From Brevundimonas sp. (GTDB lineage Bacteria > Pseudomonadota > Alphaproteobacteria > Caulobacterales > Caulobacteraceae), in the NCBI RefSeq assembly GCF_016463295.1, contig NZ_JAEMRO010000002.1, forward strand, positions 62,001-126,000: DNA of 64,000 nt, written 5' to 3'. Below the pieces are notes generated by a model. It had not been told where the DNA came from, did not search any database, and saw only the letters and a list, made by a program, of their open reading frames with translations. The position numbers and the translations under genes were made by a program. Numbering within the stretch: position 1 is the stretch's first letter; each line of letters starts with the position of its first letter. Positions 8,752 to 17,274 of this stretch are shown one piece after another.

Positions 8752-9454
8752 GGAGTCCCTCCGGGAGTGTTCCAAGGCGGCTGTCTCCGACGATCCGGCC
8801 GTCTTCCATGGCGACGATCCGGTCGGCGTAGCGGTAGATGCGGTTGTCGTGGGTCACGACCAGGACGGCGCGGCCGGGGCCGGCGGCGGCCTCCTTCAGC
8901 AGTTCCATGACCTGTCGCCCGGTCTCGGCGTCCAGCGCGGCGGTCGGCTCGTCGCAGACGACGAGGTCGGGCTCGTGGACGATGGCGCGGGCGATGGCGA
9001 CGCGCTGCTGTTGGCCGCCCGAGAGCATCCGCGGCAGCTTGTCGGCGTGTGGCCCCATGCCGAGCGTTTCGAGCACGACGCGGGCCTTCTCCGCCGCCTT
9101 TTTCAGCGGCATGCCGTCGGCGACGAGGGCCATGGCCGCGTTCTCGGCCGCCGTCAGGGCGGGCAGCAGGTTGTACTGCTGGAAGATGAAGCCGATCCGG
9201 CGGCGGCGCAGGATGACCTTTTCGGAATCCTTCATGCGGGTGATGACGTTGCCCATCACCTCCACGTCGCCGCCGGTGGGCTTGAGCGTACCCGAGAGGA
9301 TGGACAGCAGGGTGGTCTTGCCGCAGCCGGACGGGCCGACCAGCATGGTCAGTTCTCCCGACGCGATCTGCAGGTCGATGTCGAACAGGACCTGGGTCTT
9401 CAGGCCGTTGGAGCCGAAGGCCATTTCGATGTCGCGGGCGATCACGGCGCTCAT
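8741..9454 (-). CDS. ABC transporter ATP-binding protein (DevA/LolD type)
   Basis: A 237-residue ATPase with Walker A GPSGCGKTT, Q-loop QQYNLLPALTA, signature LSGGQQQRVAIARA, Walker B LVVCDEPTAALD and H-loop VVTHD. Sequence and size fit the LolD/MacB-like family that works with FtsX-type permeases. ATG at 9454 was taken because it starts the homologous region. The reading frame is open much further upstream, but that extension only shadows the permease gene. It is the second gene of the operon, five bases after the permease stop. Confidence 0.92.
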   Translation of the reverse strand: MSAVIARDIEMAFGSNGLKTQVLFDIDLQIASGELTMLVGPSGCGKTTLLSILSGTLKPTGGDVEVMGNVITRMKDSEKVILRRRRIGFIFQQYNLLPALTAAENAAMALVADGMPLKKAAEKARVVLETLGMGPHADKLPRMLSGGQQQRVAIARAIVHEPDLVVCDEPTAALDAETGRQVMELLKEAAAGPGRAVLVVTHDNRIYRYADRIVAMEDGRIVGDSRLGTLPEGLHAH

Positions 9455-9459
9455 GACGA

Positions 9460-10605
9460 TCAGCCCCGGAACACGATGGCGGGATCGACGCGGTAGACCT
9501 TGGTCAGGCTGCCCAGCACCGAGATCAGGATGATCAGGAAGACCACCACGCCGGTGCCGACCAGCACCTGCCAGGGCAGGTAGAAGCCCTCCAGCGCCGC
9601 GGTGCCCCGCACGAAGGTGAAGAAGGCCGCCGCCCCGCCCATGCCGAGCCCATAGCCGATCAGCCCGACCACGCCCGCCTGCAGCAGCACCATGCCGGTG
9701 ATCTGGCCATTGGTCGCGCCGATGGCCTTCAGCGCCCCGAACTGGCGCAGGTTCTCGATGACGAAGAGGTAGAAGGTCTGGGCCGTCACCGCCGCCCCGA
9801 CGATGAAGCCCAGCATCACCGTGATGCCGAAGTTCACCGGAATGCCCGTGCGAGTCAGATAATACTGCACCGAGCGCCAGGCGAAGCTGTCCCAGGTCAG
9901 GGCCTGATAGCCGGTCTGCGCTTCGATCCGATTGGCCAGGGCCTTGTGATCGACACCGTCGCGGGCCCGCACCAGCACGAAGGACATCTTGTTCCTCTGA
10001 GGCGGGGTGAAGCGGATGGCCTCGGAATAGCGGGCGTAGGCCAGCGGGAAGGTGATAAAGGACGGCGCCGTGTTGGCGATGCCGGTCACGACCACGCGGC
10101 GGTCGTTGATCTCGGCCTCGGTCCCGACCTTGGACAGGGGGTCGTCGTCTGGCCAGATCAGGGTCGCGCCCTCTTTGTCGAAGACGATGCTGTTGGGCTG
10201 GCGCAGGGCTTCCAGATCGCCCGCCAGCCACTCGCGCGGGGCGCCGACCAGGGTCTCGTCGTCTACTCCAAGGATGTTGATCTGGTTGATCAGGCCGTCG
10301 CGGGTGCGGAAGATGGCGTTGCCCTTGAACAGGGGCGCGGCCCATTCGACGCCCTCGACCGAGCGCACCCGGCCCAGAGCGGCGTCAGGCAGGGGCTCTA
10401 CCTCGTCGACGTAGCGGACGCGGGGGTCCATGACCCAAATGTCGGCCTCGCGCACCTCGATCACCTGATTGGCGGTGCGGGTCATCAGGCCGATGAAGAT
10501 CGAGACCTGCTGGCTCATCAGCAGGGTGGCGAAGGCCACCCCGAACACCAACGCCAGATACTTGGCGCGGTCGCCCAGCAGCATTTTGAGCGCGACAGAT
10601 CGCAT
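9460..10605 (-). CDS. FtsX-like ABC permease (DevC family)
   Basis: A 381-residue inner membrane permease. Its first helix (LALVFGVAFATLLMSQQVSIFIGLM) is followed by a large periplasmic domain containing ADIWVMDP. Three C-terminal helices follow (ITVMLGFIVGAAVTAQTFYLFVIE, MVLLQAGVVGLIGYGLGMG, LVGTGVVVFLIILISVLGSL). The LRQFGALKAIGATNGQI segment is the coupling helix characteristic of FtsX/DevC permeases. It is the first gene of the export operon and faces the TetR gene across 98 bases that contain the predicted operator. Confidence 0.9.
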   Translation of the reverse strand: MRSVALKMLLGDRAKYLALVFGVAFATLLMSQQVSIFIGLMTRTANQVIEVREADIWVMDPRVRYVDEVEPLPDAALGRVRSVEGVEWAAPLFKGNAIFRTRDGLINQINILGVDDETLVGAPREWLAGDLEALRQPNSIVFDKEGATLIWPDDDPLSKVGTEAEINDRRVVVTGIANTAPSFITFPLAYARYSEAIRFTPPQRNKMSFVLVRARDGVDHKALANRIEAQTGYQALTWDSFAWRSVQYYLTRTGIPVNFGITVMLGFIVGAAVTAQTFYLFVIENLRQFGALKAIGATNGQITGMVLLQAGVVGLIGYGLGMGGAAAFFTFVRGTAALEGFYLPWQVLVGTGVVVFLIILISVLGSLTKVYRVDPAIVFRG

Positions 10606-10687
10606 CCTCGGAGTCCTGTAATCCGGGGTTGGGGGTTGCGCCGGGACTGGCGCATCGGGGTAAACTAGGGTACAGCCCGAATAACAA

Positions 10688-10704
10688 TACCGAACGGTTC
10701 AGTA
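10688..10704. promoter_or_regulatory. Palindromic TetR-family operator candidate
   Basis: The 17-mer TACCGAACGGTTCAGTA is an odd-length dyad with arms TACCGAAC and GTTCAGTA that differ from perfect symmetry at one pair. It lies in the divergent region between the ABC permease (start 10605) and the TetR gene, and its last base is the A of the TetR ATG. Binding there would block both the repressor and, depending on promoter position, the exporter. The assignment is by position and symmetry only. Confidence 0.6.
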
Positions 10705-11348
10705 TGTCAAGTGACGGTCAGATGACGCGCGCCGGACCCCCCGTGAAGCGCGGCCGACCGCGTGATGCGGCCAAAGACGAGGCCATCCTGCAAGCTGCGG
10801 GCGATCTGTTCATGGAGCACGGCTATGAGGCGGTCAGCCTGGACGCCGTGGCACAGAGAGCAGGCGTGTCCAAGGCCACCATTTATGCGCGCTATTCCGA
10901 TAAGGATGCCCTTTTTGCTGCCGTCCTCCGGCATGAGTGCGAGCGCGCGGTGTCGTCCGACAGCTTTGCCCCCGACCCCAGCCAGTCTGTACGCGATACT
11001 CTGGTTGTCCTCGCCACGCGGTTTCTGGACCTCGTGACGGGAGAAAAGGCGATGCAGATGAATCGCGTGCTCGTCGCCGAGACTGGGCGGGCACCCCGCA
11101 TGGCCGAACTGTTCTATGAGACGGCAGTGCTGAGCTTGAAGAATCGTCTCGCCGACTGGCTAAGGCTTGAGACCGTCCGCGGACGACTTAATGTGCGTGA
11201 TCCCGATGGTGCTGCTTGGCGCTTTCTTGGCGGAGTCAAAGGCGAGGCGCATTTGCGAGCGTCGTTCGGCCTGCCGCCTGTCGAGCCTGCGCGGCTGAAA
11301 CACCATATCGAAGCGGCCGCAGAAGAGTTCATCCGAGCGCATAGCTGA
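10704..11348 (+). CDS. TetR/AcrR-family transcriptional regulator
   Basis: A 214-residue repressor. The N-terminal helix-turn-helix (residues about 22-66) reads ILQAAGDLFMEHGYEAVSLD, then VAQRAGVSKATIYARYSDKD, the classic TetR_N pattern with the Y-x-x-F/Y-x-x-K motif. The C-terminal half resembles TetR_C of AefR/AcrR-type regulators. The ATG at 10704 is preferred over the upstream in-frame alternative because the palindrome ends on it and the protein then starts near the domain; ATG 10722 is also possible. It is divergent from the ABC export operon and is its probable local repressor. Confidence 0.88.
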   Translation: MSSDGQMTRAGPPVKRGRPRDAAKDEAILQAAGDLFMEHGYEAVSLDAVAQRAGVSKATIYARYSDKDALFAAVLRHECERAVSSDSFAPDPSQSVRDTLVVLATRFLDLVTGEKAMQMNRVLVAETGRAPRMAELFYETAVLSLKNRLADWLRLETVRGRLNVRDPDGAAWRFLGGVKGEAHLRASFGLPPVEPARLKHHIEAAAEEFIRAHS

Positions 11349-11360
11349 CGCGTTTTTTCG

Positions 11361-11528
11361 CTAAATTAAAGTGAAAGCAGTCTTGGTCCAGAATTGGCCG
11401 CAAGCGCGTTCGTGACGCCCGGTGACGTCGAGCATGGACCCAACCATCTGATCAGGCGTGTTCTCTTCGTCGTAGAAAAAGCGGCCGCTGGCGCTGAGCC
11501 GTCGCACCGAACCGTCCGGATGCAAAGA
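11361..11528 (-). pseudogene. PAS-domain fragment
   Basis: Minus-strand translation gives DGSVRRLSASGRFFYDEEN followed by MVGSMLDVTGRHERA, which is the second half of a PAS/PAC domain from a sensor kinase or diguanylate cyclase. The pattern 'GR..YDE...P..MVGSMLDVT.R' is diagnostic. Neither the start of the PAS domain nor any kinase follows; the frame closes at 11361. Upstream in the same direction lies a broken GNAT gene, so the two fragments seem to have been joined by a deletion. Confidence 0.6.
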
Positions 11529-11544
11529 GCCGAACGGTGCTGTC

Positions 11545-11862
11545 AATCCACGGCCAACGTAGGCTCCCCATGGCGCGGTAGGGCAAATGATCGAGAAGGG
11601 CGGCGATAACTGCCTTGCCCAAACCTTGGCACTGGTGGGCTGGCACCACCGCGATGTCCAAGTTCTGGTAGAAGAGCCCGCTATCGCCGACGATGTGACC
11701 CATCCCGACGACCTCCTGGTCCCTTCGGATCACGACCGCGAACAGGGTGTCCGGCAAACCCGAGGCTGCGCCTTCCTGCGTTTTTGGCGAAAGCCCGGCG
11801 ACCATGCGAAGACGCAGGTAGGCGCTGACCGAGGGCGTCTCGATGTGGAGTGTGAATGGATC
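11545..11862 (-). pseudogene. Broken GNAT N-acetyltransferase
   Basis: The frame contains a recognisable GNAT core: AYLRLRMVAGLSPKT, then VVGMGHIVGDSGLFYQNLDI, then AVVPAHQCQGLGKAVIAALL with the acetyl-CoA pyrophosphate loop Q-x-x-G-L-G. No ATG, GTG or TTG precedes the homologous region in frame (it begins DPFTLHIETPS), and the conserved C-terminal 'AYV' strand appears only in another frame (GAYVGRG) just before the PAS fragment. Both ends are therefore damaged. It sits downstream of the superoxide dismutase gene on the same strand. Confidence 0.6.
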
Positions 11863-11921
11863 ATGCCGAGCTGAACAGTATGGCCGGGCCGTGGCGGCAG
11901 CCCGGCTGAAGGCCAGTGCGA

Positions 11922-12638
11922 CTACTCTGCCTCGGCGTACAGACGGTTGACGGCGTTCCAGTTCACGACGGTCCACCAGGCCGTAAGATAGTCGGCACGC
12001 TTGTTCTGGTATTTCAGATAGTAGGCGTGCTCCCACACATCGACGGCGAGGATGGGCGCACCGCGGACCTCGGCCACATCCATCAGGGGATTGTCCTGAT
12101 TGGCGGTCGAGGTGATCTGCAGCTTGCCGTCCTTAACGATCAGCCAGGCCCAGCCTGAGCCGAAACGACTGGTCGCGGCCTGATTGAAGGCCGTCTTGAA
12201 GGCGTCCATGGAGCCGAAGTCGCGGGTGATCGCGGCCGCCAACTCGTCCGATGGCTCGCCGCCCTGACCGACCGGAGCCATCAAGGTCCAGAACAGGCTG
12301 TGGTTCCAGTGTCCACCGCCGTTATTGCGGATGGTGGACGGCAGGGTGGAGACCCTACCCATCAGATCCTCGATCGAAGCGCCTGCCAGGGTCGGATCGG
12401 CGGCCACTGCCGCATTCAGGTTGTCGACATACGCCTTGTGGTGCCGACCGTGATGGATCTCCATCGTCTGGGCATCGATGGCCGGCTCCAAGGCATTCGC
12501 CGCATAGGGCAGGTCAGGCAGGGTGAAAGCGACTGGCGCGGGTGCGGAGGCGCTTCGGACGGGTGTCTGGGCGACGACCGGGACGGCCATCGCGGCAGAC
12601 AAGGCGACGGCGCAGGTGAGGGCCAGAGGCTTGATCAT
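11922..12638 (-). CDS. Periplasmic Fe/Mn superoxide dismutase
   Basis: A 238-residue protein. A Sec signal peptide ([24 protein letters not shown]) is followed by a complete Fe/Mn-[18 protein letters not shown], metal ligand His in [24 protein letters not shown], and the ligand motif [13 protein letters not shown]. Dismutation of superoxide in the periplasm follows from the family and the signal peptide. The start ATG at 12638 has a GGAG ribosome-binding site about 8 bases upstream. Iron versus manganese use cannot be decided by eye. It is a single gene. Confidence 0.93.
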   Translation of the reverse strand: MIKPLALTCAVALSAAMAVPVVAQTPVRSASAPAPVAFTLPDLPYAANALEPAIDAQTMEIHHGRHHKAYVDNLNAAVAADPTLAGASIEDLMGRVSTLPSTIRNNGGGHWNHSLFWTLMAPVGQGGEPSDELAAAITRDFGSMDAFKTAFNQAATSRFGSGWAWLIVKDGKLQITSTANQDNPLMDVAEVRGAPILAVDVWEHAYYLKYQNKRADYLTAWWTVVNWNAVNRLYAEAE

Positions 12639-13239
12639 GATGGTGCTCCTTCCAAGATGATGGGCAACGCGTGAATCGCTCGAAGGATCATGCGACACAT
12701 CGACCGATCCTGCGGCATGGTGATTCAAGCGACCAAAGTCCCGGTGAACGCACGCACCTGACCCGAGAAGGCAGCGTACGTGGACTGCATGATATCACGC
12801 ACTTCTGTTGCGACACCTTTGTGCCGGAAGGACCTGAAAGACCGCGGGGCCATGCCTCGTCAGGCCTTCACGGTATCGCCGTTCCAACAGTCGAGGGAAG
12901 ACCGTTCAAGTGGTAGCACCCGCACGGGCTGCCGCCTCCCGCTGTCTTGATGCCAATTCTTGATTCCGAGACGATCTGGGACCGATTCCCCAGAATCCGA
13001 TCCCCTAGACCGGCTGATCCGCCAGAATCCGGCGCCGCGTCACGGCAGCGTCGGTCCCCGGGGACGGAGCCGGGGCGGAACCAGTCGGCGGTGTTCCGAT
13101 AAACAACACCGACAGCTCGCGGCGCCTCTCCTTCGGCGCGCGACGAGCATGGCCGGCGTGGAGGGGTTCCGCGTCGGCCGCACTTGTGTCGATACAATCC
13201 GCGAAACATAGTCCGACCCTCATAAACGAGGGTAAGAAA
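12639..13239. other. Intergenic region without recognised gene
   Basis: About 600 bases between the superoxide dismutase and the YQAG module. Short open frames exist on both strands, but none has a family motif, a good ribosome-binding site or consistent codon use. A GC-rich run near 13050-13080 (CCCCGGGGACGGAGCCGGGG) can form a hairpin. The SOD promoter should lie at the left end and the YQAG-module promoter at the right. Confidence 0.4.
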
Positions 13240-13410
13240 ATGTCGGCTGAAATGCTGGGTTGGCTTGGAATAGTGATCACCGTGATCTTCGGTGTTGCTG
13301 GTTTCTTCGCAGTCAAGTCGATACGAAAGAAATCACAGAAACAACGGATCGATCGAGGTGGCACCGGTTATCAGGCTGGGGGCGACATCAACATCGACAA
13401 AAAGCCGTGA
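13240..13410 (+). CDS. Small membrane protein with C-terminal YQAGGDINI motif
   Basis: A 56-residue protein. One membrane helix (MLGWLGIVITVIFGVAGFFAV) is followed by a basic stretch (KSIRKKSQKQR) and a tail GGTGYQAGGDINIDKK. The 'YQAGGDI' glycine-aspartate motif recurs in accessory proteins that I associate with bacterial conflict systems; that association is from memory and not proven here. ATG at 13240 is preceded by GAGGGTAAG. Its TGA overlaps the GTG of the next gene (GTGA at 13407-13410), so the two proteins are translationally coupled and probably interact. Confidence 0.65.
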   Translation: MSAEMLGWLGIVITVIFGVAGFFAVKSIRKKSQKQRIDRGGTGYQAGGDINIDKKP

Positions 13411-14456
13411 GCCGACAGGATCAAAAGGTTGGCGAGGGCGGAGAGGCTTACCAGGCTGGTACGTCTCTGACTGTCAATCGAGGAATGTCCGCCGATCAAA
13501 TGTCAGAGCTCATGATAGCGATGGCTAAGCAACTTCAGCAGTACCTTGCGGAGGCCGGAGCGACGTTCGATCAGCGATGCGCTGAGCTGCGGGATGAGTT
13601 GATCAAAGAGTTTTCCAAGCCTGAGGCAAAGGCAGACAGCGGCGCTTTCCGGGATCCCGATTATCAGTTCGTCCTTAAGGCGGCACACGAATCTTATGGC
13701 CGGAAGGGCGGCGACGAGCTCAGGGAAGAGCTGGTAAATCTGTTAGGCCAAAGGTCCATGATGGAGACGGGTACGAGGCCGGCTCTCATATTGAACGACG
13801 CAATCAGGATAGCAGGAAAGCTAACGAGCGAAGAGTATTCCGCCTTGGCAATGACTTTTCTTATCAAATACGTTTCAGTGGGGGGCGTTACAAAAGAGGA
13901 TATTATAAATTCATTCAATCGCATTTTAGATGAGTTTATTACCCAACTACCTTCCGAAAATCATGCCTATGAATATCTTGCTAGTATTGGTTGCCTATCC
14001 GTCAACCTCATAAGCGGTGTTGACCTTTGGAAAGCTATCCACTCCACATACGGCTTTCGCTTTGGACGGGGGTTCGATGCTCAGGAGTTGCAAGAAGCGC
14101 TTGCTGGGGAGGCTACAATTCCTCAACTCACTGGCCAGTTGACCAGATTGAACGATGGAAAGTTCTGGTTTGTTGGACCCAAACGTGCGGAGCTTGAAGA
14201 GGGTTTGCGGGAGAGGGCTATACCGGAAGGCGCTGTCGTTGGATTGTTGGCGCTAGTTGATTCCAGGACACCTACGGAAGAAGAAATCAAACAGGAGTTA
14301 ACTGCAGCTGTGTCTGCGTTCGCGCGGTTCGACGAAGTTTGGTCGAAAACACAGATAAGGCAGAGCGTCCTCACGTCCCTCGGAAAAGCCTTGGCTCACT
14401 CCGTCCTCGTCAGTCGTATCGATTTCAACGGCGCTTTGTCGATCTGGATCAAGTGA
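13407..14456 (+). CDS. YQAG-motif protein, resembling LPO_1073/Vpar_1526 family
   Basis: A 349-residue soluble protein. Near the N-terminus GEAYQAGTSLTVNRGMS repeats the YQAG motif of the small membrane protein encoded just upstream. A helical region (LQQYLAEAGATFDQRCAELR) and a long mixed helical domain (about 75-349) with no recognised catalytic motif follow. GTG at 13407 is the start, chosen from the GTGA overlap with the upstream stop. Base composition falls well below that of the neighbours from about 13800 onward, and an IS6 element starts 107 bases downstream, so horizontal origin is likely. The family name is recalled from public annotation and is uncertain; a defence role is inference. 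Confidence 0.6.
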   Translation: MSRQDQKVGEGGEAYQAGTSLTVNRGMSADQMSELMIAMAKQLQQYLAEAGATFDQRCAELRDELIKEFSKPEAKADSGAFRDPDYQFVLKAAHESYGRKGGDELREELVNLLGQRSMMETGTRPALILNDAIRIAGKLTSEEYSALAMTFLIKYVSVGGVTKEDIINSFNRILDEFITQLPSENHAYEYLASIGCLSVNLISGVDLWKAIHSTYGFRFGRGFDAQELQEALAGEATIPQLTGQLTRLNDGKFWFVGPKRAELEEGLRERAIPEGAVVGLLALVDSRTPTEEEIKQELTAAVSAFARFDEVWSKTQIRQSVLTSLGKALAHSVLVSRIDFNGALSIWIK

Positions 14457-14562
14457 TGCGCTCAAAATGCCGTCGCATCGTAGTTCAAGTTCGTTGATAG
14501 GTTTTATGATGGGCGCGAGCCTGCGCAGGATAAAACAGTCAACGATAACAATGAGGCGTGGC

Positions 14563-15389
14563 GGTGCTGTCAGTCCAACGCGAACTTGTCTCCGCTGAGC
14601 GCAGGTAGGGCAGGGGGCGTAGTGCCTATCCGGCGAGCGTCTTCCACTCAGCCAGGGCGGCTGAGCGTTGAGCCTTGTATGTTTCTCTGCTGATGAGGTG
14701 GCGGTCCTGGTTGAAGTGGTTGTGGAAGGCGGCATGGACTGAGCTGAACTTCTGCAGCGTTTTCATCTGCCGGAACCTCAGCATGGCCCGTTCTCGTCGT
14801 CGGAAGGGCTGGTGTGAGTTCTCCACCCTGTTGTTGGCCCAGCGTCCGACCTCTTGTTTCTCGGTGTTGCCGAGCTCTTTCATCGCAGCCTTGTAGGAGC
14901 GTAGTCCGTCGGTCGTGATGACCTTCACCCGGCCATAGCGCTTCATGAGCTTCTTCATGAACTTCAGCGCCGCGGCTTTGTCCCTGGTCTTGCTGGCAAA
15001 GGATTCCAGCACCTCACCCTCGTGGTCAACGGCGCGCCAGAGGTAGTGCATCTCGCCGTTTATCTTCACGTAGACTCGTCGAGGTGCCATCGCCAGTGAG
15101 TGAAGGCGCGCATCTTCTGGACCCGCTTCCTGCGGATCTCGGCGGCGAATATCGGACCGAAGCGATTCCACCAGAGCCGCACTGTCTCATGGCAGATGTC
15201 GATGCCCCGCTCGGCCAGCAGGTCCTCCACATTCCGCAGCGACAGCGGGTACTTCACGTACATCATCACCACGAACCGGATCACCTTCGGCGAGCTGTCG
15301 AAGTAGCGAAACGGGTTAGTGCTCTTGGCCATAGCGGCGACGCCAGGCGGACCGGATTACCGGCAGGCTAAGTTTGGGCTGACAGAGCC
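14563..15389 (-). mobile_element. IS6-family insertion sequence, copy 1 (transposase frameshifted)
   Basis: An 827-bp element bounded by imperfect inverted repeats: GGTGCTGTCAGTCC at 14563 and, read inward from 15389, GGCTCTGTCAGCCC. Its transposase is on the minus strand. The flanking octamers (ggcgtggc left, ctagtcgg right) do not match, so no target duplication is visible. Copy 2 at 28328-29155 has the same organisation and orientation but differs at many positions, so the copies are not a recent duplication. Confidence 0.85.
14626..15332 (-). pseudogene. IS6-family DDE transposase, frameshifted
   Basis: The N-terminal part (MAKSTNPFRYFDSSPKVIR to HWRWHLDES) is in one frame and the rest (VKINGEMHYLWRAVDHEG to the C-terminus) in another. 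Comparison with copy 2 shows loss of one C after the plus-strand sequence tagac (about 15075). That shifts the frame exactly at the first catalytic Asp motif (HLDEVYVKI in copy 2). The second and third DDE residues (TTDGLRSY, NRVENSHQPFRRRER) remain readable. Unless rescued by frameshifting the protein is inactive. Confidence 0.85.
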
Positions 15390-15495
15390 CTAGTCGGCAT
15401 AGTGGCTGAGCCGCGCTACATTCTGCTACGCGTCGGCCGTTTTCATGTTTGTGACGTAGAAGGTCCACGATGGGTGGGCTCTCTGCCTGGTTCGA

Positions 15496-16050
15496 CTAAT
15501 GCTGGGTAGCGCGGATCAGGCTCAGATCGTATCCAAGATCGCGGGCCCGGTTCATGATCGTCTCCCGCGTCTCGTCGCTCGGTTGGGCCGTGCGAGTAAG
15601 CAGCCACAGATACCGACCTGATGGCTCGCCGACGATCGACCAGGAATAGTCGTCGGCGCGGTCAAGCACCCAGTAGTCGCCGACATAGAAGGGGCCGAAG
15701 AAGGAGACCTTCAGCTTGGCGTTCTCGCTACCCTCTACGACCTTGGCCTTGCCGCTAGAGCTCTTGCTCGGGCCGGTGACACTGTCCCGGCGGCAGGTGT
15801 TCAGGATTTCCACGATACCATCATCGCGGACAGTGTAGCGAGCCGTCACGCCCTCGCAGTCACGTTCAAAGCCATTCTCGTAGCGGCCGAGCTCGTACCA
15901 GAGCCCAGCATATCGGTTTAGATCGACGGCCTTGCTCGGCTGCGGAACGGCGGCATTGCCGACAGGACCTCGCTGGAACGTAGCACAGGCAGAGAGGGCC
16001 ACTGCAGCGCCGACAACGAGCGCGATTGGGAACAGGCGTTTAACCGGCAT
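15496..16050 (-). CDS. blc: Lipocalin (Blc-type outer membrane lipoprotein)
   Basis: A 184-residue lipoprotein. The signal peptide ends in AVALSAC; the lipocalin GxW motif is NRYAGLWYELGRYENGFERD, followed by YTVRDDGIVEILNTCR, FYVGDYWVLDRADDYSW and the closing GRYLWLLTR motif. The length matches bacterial Blc. The family binds fatty acids or lysophospholipids at the outer membrane. I chose ATG at 16050; an ATG two codons upstream at 16056 is too close to the GGGA site. It is the last of a same-strand run that also includes GlcG-like, UraH-like and amidohydrolase genes. Confidence 0.88.
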   Translation of the reverse strand: MPVKRLFPIALVVGAAVALSACATFQRGPVGNAAVPQPSKAVDLNRYAGLWYELGRYENGFERDCEGVTARYTVRDDGIVEILNTCRRDSVTGPSKSSSGKAKVVEGSENAKLKVSFFGPFYVGDYWVLDRADDYSWSIVGEPSGRYLWLLTRTAQPSDETRETIMNRARDLGYDLSLIRATQH

Positions 16051-16239
16051 GGTCATTTCCCGGAAGTCTCTTCGGAGCGACACAAGTGGCGGCCTGGCTT
16101 CTTCAGCAGGGGGCATCGTGAGCCAGGCCGCCTTGCGGCGTACGTTGCACCGCAGAGGTCAGTGGTCACCTGCGGAGCTTCTACGTCAAGCCCTGCCATG
16201 GTTTCTCTTGTCTCGGTCAGAGTTGGCTTGCTTTAGCCC

Positions 16240-16755
16240 TTATCTCGGATCTGAGTTTTCTGCCGCAGGTGACGCAGAGTCTTGCTCATGAACAAGATGT
16301 TCGATGGCTGCACGAGCACAGTGGTCATCATTTGCCGCACCGCCAGCGCCCGCAACACCAACTGCGCCGATGGTCTCGCCATCGATATTCAGTGGCAGGC
16401 CACCCCCTAGCAGGAGAAGTTCGGGGATCGAGACGAGGTTCTGCGAGGTCGGATCGGAAGCGGCGCGTTCGGCCAAGACAGTGGTGCCAGTCTTGGTGGA
16501 CAGGGCGGTGAAAGCCTTTCGCTGGGCTGCTAGGGTATTGTGAGGCCCGACGTCGTCGCCACGCTGAAGCGCGATTAGATTGCCACCCCGATCAACAACG
16601 GCAACCACGGCCTCACGCCCGATCGAGCGGCATGACGCGATCACAGCGGTAGCAAGGGTGTTTGCAGCAGTCAGAGAAATGGTCCCACGCTCGATCCTCG
16701 GCGCGGTGTCAGGGGTCAGAGGGCTGACGGAAAGCAGTATTGCGATGCTCAGCAC
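16240..16755 (-). CDS. Exported GlcG/HbpS-family heme-binding-like protein
   Basis: A 171-residue protein with an N-terminal hydrophobic signal (LSIAILLSVSPL). The GlcG/HbpS domain shows EAVVAVVDRGGNLIALQRGD, KAFTALSTKT and LLLLGGGLPLNIDGETIGAVG, GVAGAGGAANDDHCA. Members bind heme or are accessory to oxidative catabolism; the physiological ligand here is unknown. The start is a GTG: the AAGGA site at about 16763-16767 is best spaced for GTG at 16755, with GTG at 16761 an alternative. It lies between the lipocalin and the hydroxyisourate hydrolase gene on the same strand. Confidence 0.8.
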   Translation of the reverse strand: MLSIAILLSVSPLTPDTAPRIERGTISLTAANTLATAVIASCRSIGREAVVAVVDRGGNLIALQRGDDVGPHNTLAAQRKAFTALSTKTGTTVLAERAASDPTSQNLVSIPELLLLGGGLPLNIDGETIGAVGVAGAGGAANDDHCARAAIEHLVHEQDSASPAAENSDPR

Positions 16756-16875
16756 ATTCACATCCTTGTTTGCAAGGTATCAGTTGAAGCGACTATCCTC
16801 GCACGTTCGTTGGAGCGGCAGCGCTTCTAAAGTCGGCTTGATCTGTTGGCGTCTCAGCGTGAGCGAGCGCCTCTG

Positions 16876-17274
16876 CTAGTTGCCGCGATAGGTCGAATAC
16901 CCGAAGGGGCTTACGACGACTGGAACGTGATAGTGACCGTCCGCATCCGTTACTCTGAACGTCAGCGTGATTTCTGGGAAGAATGGCTTGGACGAGGCGT
17001 CCGGATAGGCGGACATGTCGAACTGCAGGCGATAGACACCGGTCTCGAATGAACCGGACGTGTCAAAGCGCCTAACACGCCCATTGGCGTCCGTCGCCGC
17101 CGCGCCGACCTGCACCCAGCGTCCATCGGCATCGCGTTTCGATAGCGTGACGGGCACCGACTGGCCGCCGGCCCCGCGCGAAAGATCAAGAACGTGGGTG
17201 GATATTTCGGCAGCGTGGGCCGGTGCCGCCATGGCCCCGAGAACAAGGGCGAGCGAGAGGGCTTTGGTTTTCAT
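16876..17274 (-). CDS. uraH: Exported 5-hydroxyisourate hydrolase (transthyretin-like)
   Basis: A 132-residue protein. A signal peptide (ALSLALVLGAMAAPAHA) precedes a transthyretin-like fold: STHVLDLSRG (active-site His), PVTLSKRD, and the C-terminal HYHVPVVVSPFGYSTYRGN, where the YRG(S/N) end and the HYH motif are hallmarks of HIU hydrolases. The enzyme opens 5-hydroxyisourate in urate breakdown, apparently in the periplasm here. Its ATG overlaps the stop of the upstream amidohydrolase (plus-strand TCAT at 17271-17274), so the two are coupled. No urate oxidase or OHCU decarboxylase gene is visible nearby. Confidence 0.9.
   Translation of the reverse strand: MKTKALSLALVLGAMAAPAHAAEISTHVLDLSRGAGGQSVPVTLSKRDADGRWVQVGAAATDANGRVRRFDTSGSFETGVYRLQFDMSAYPDASSKPFFPEITLTFRVTDADGHYHVPVVVSPFGYSTYRGN

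Noticed and set aside
13050..13085. Strong GC hairpin as a terminator
   Set aside because: No T-run and no gene end close to it.
12868..13209. Minus-strand 113-residue frame (VVYRNTADWFRPG)
   Set aside because: No recognised family, no ribosome-binding site, and overlapped by equally long frames.
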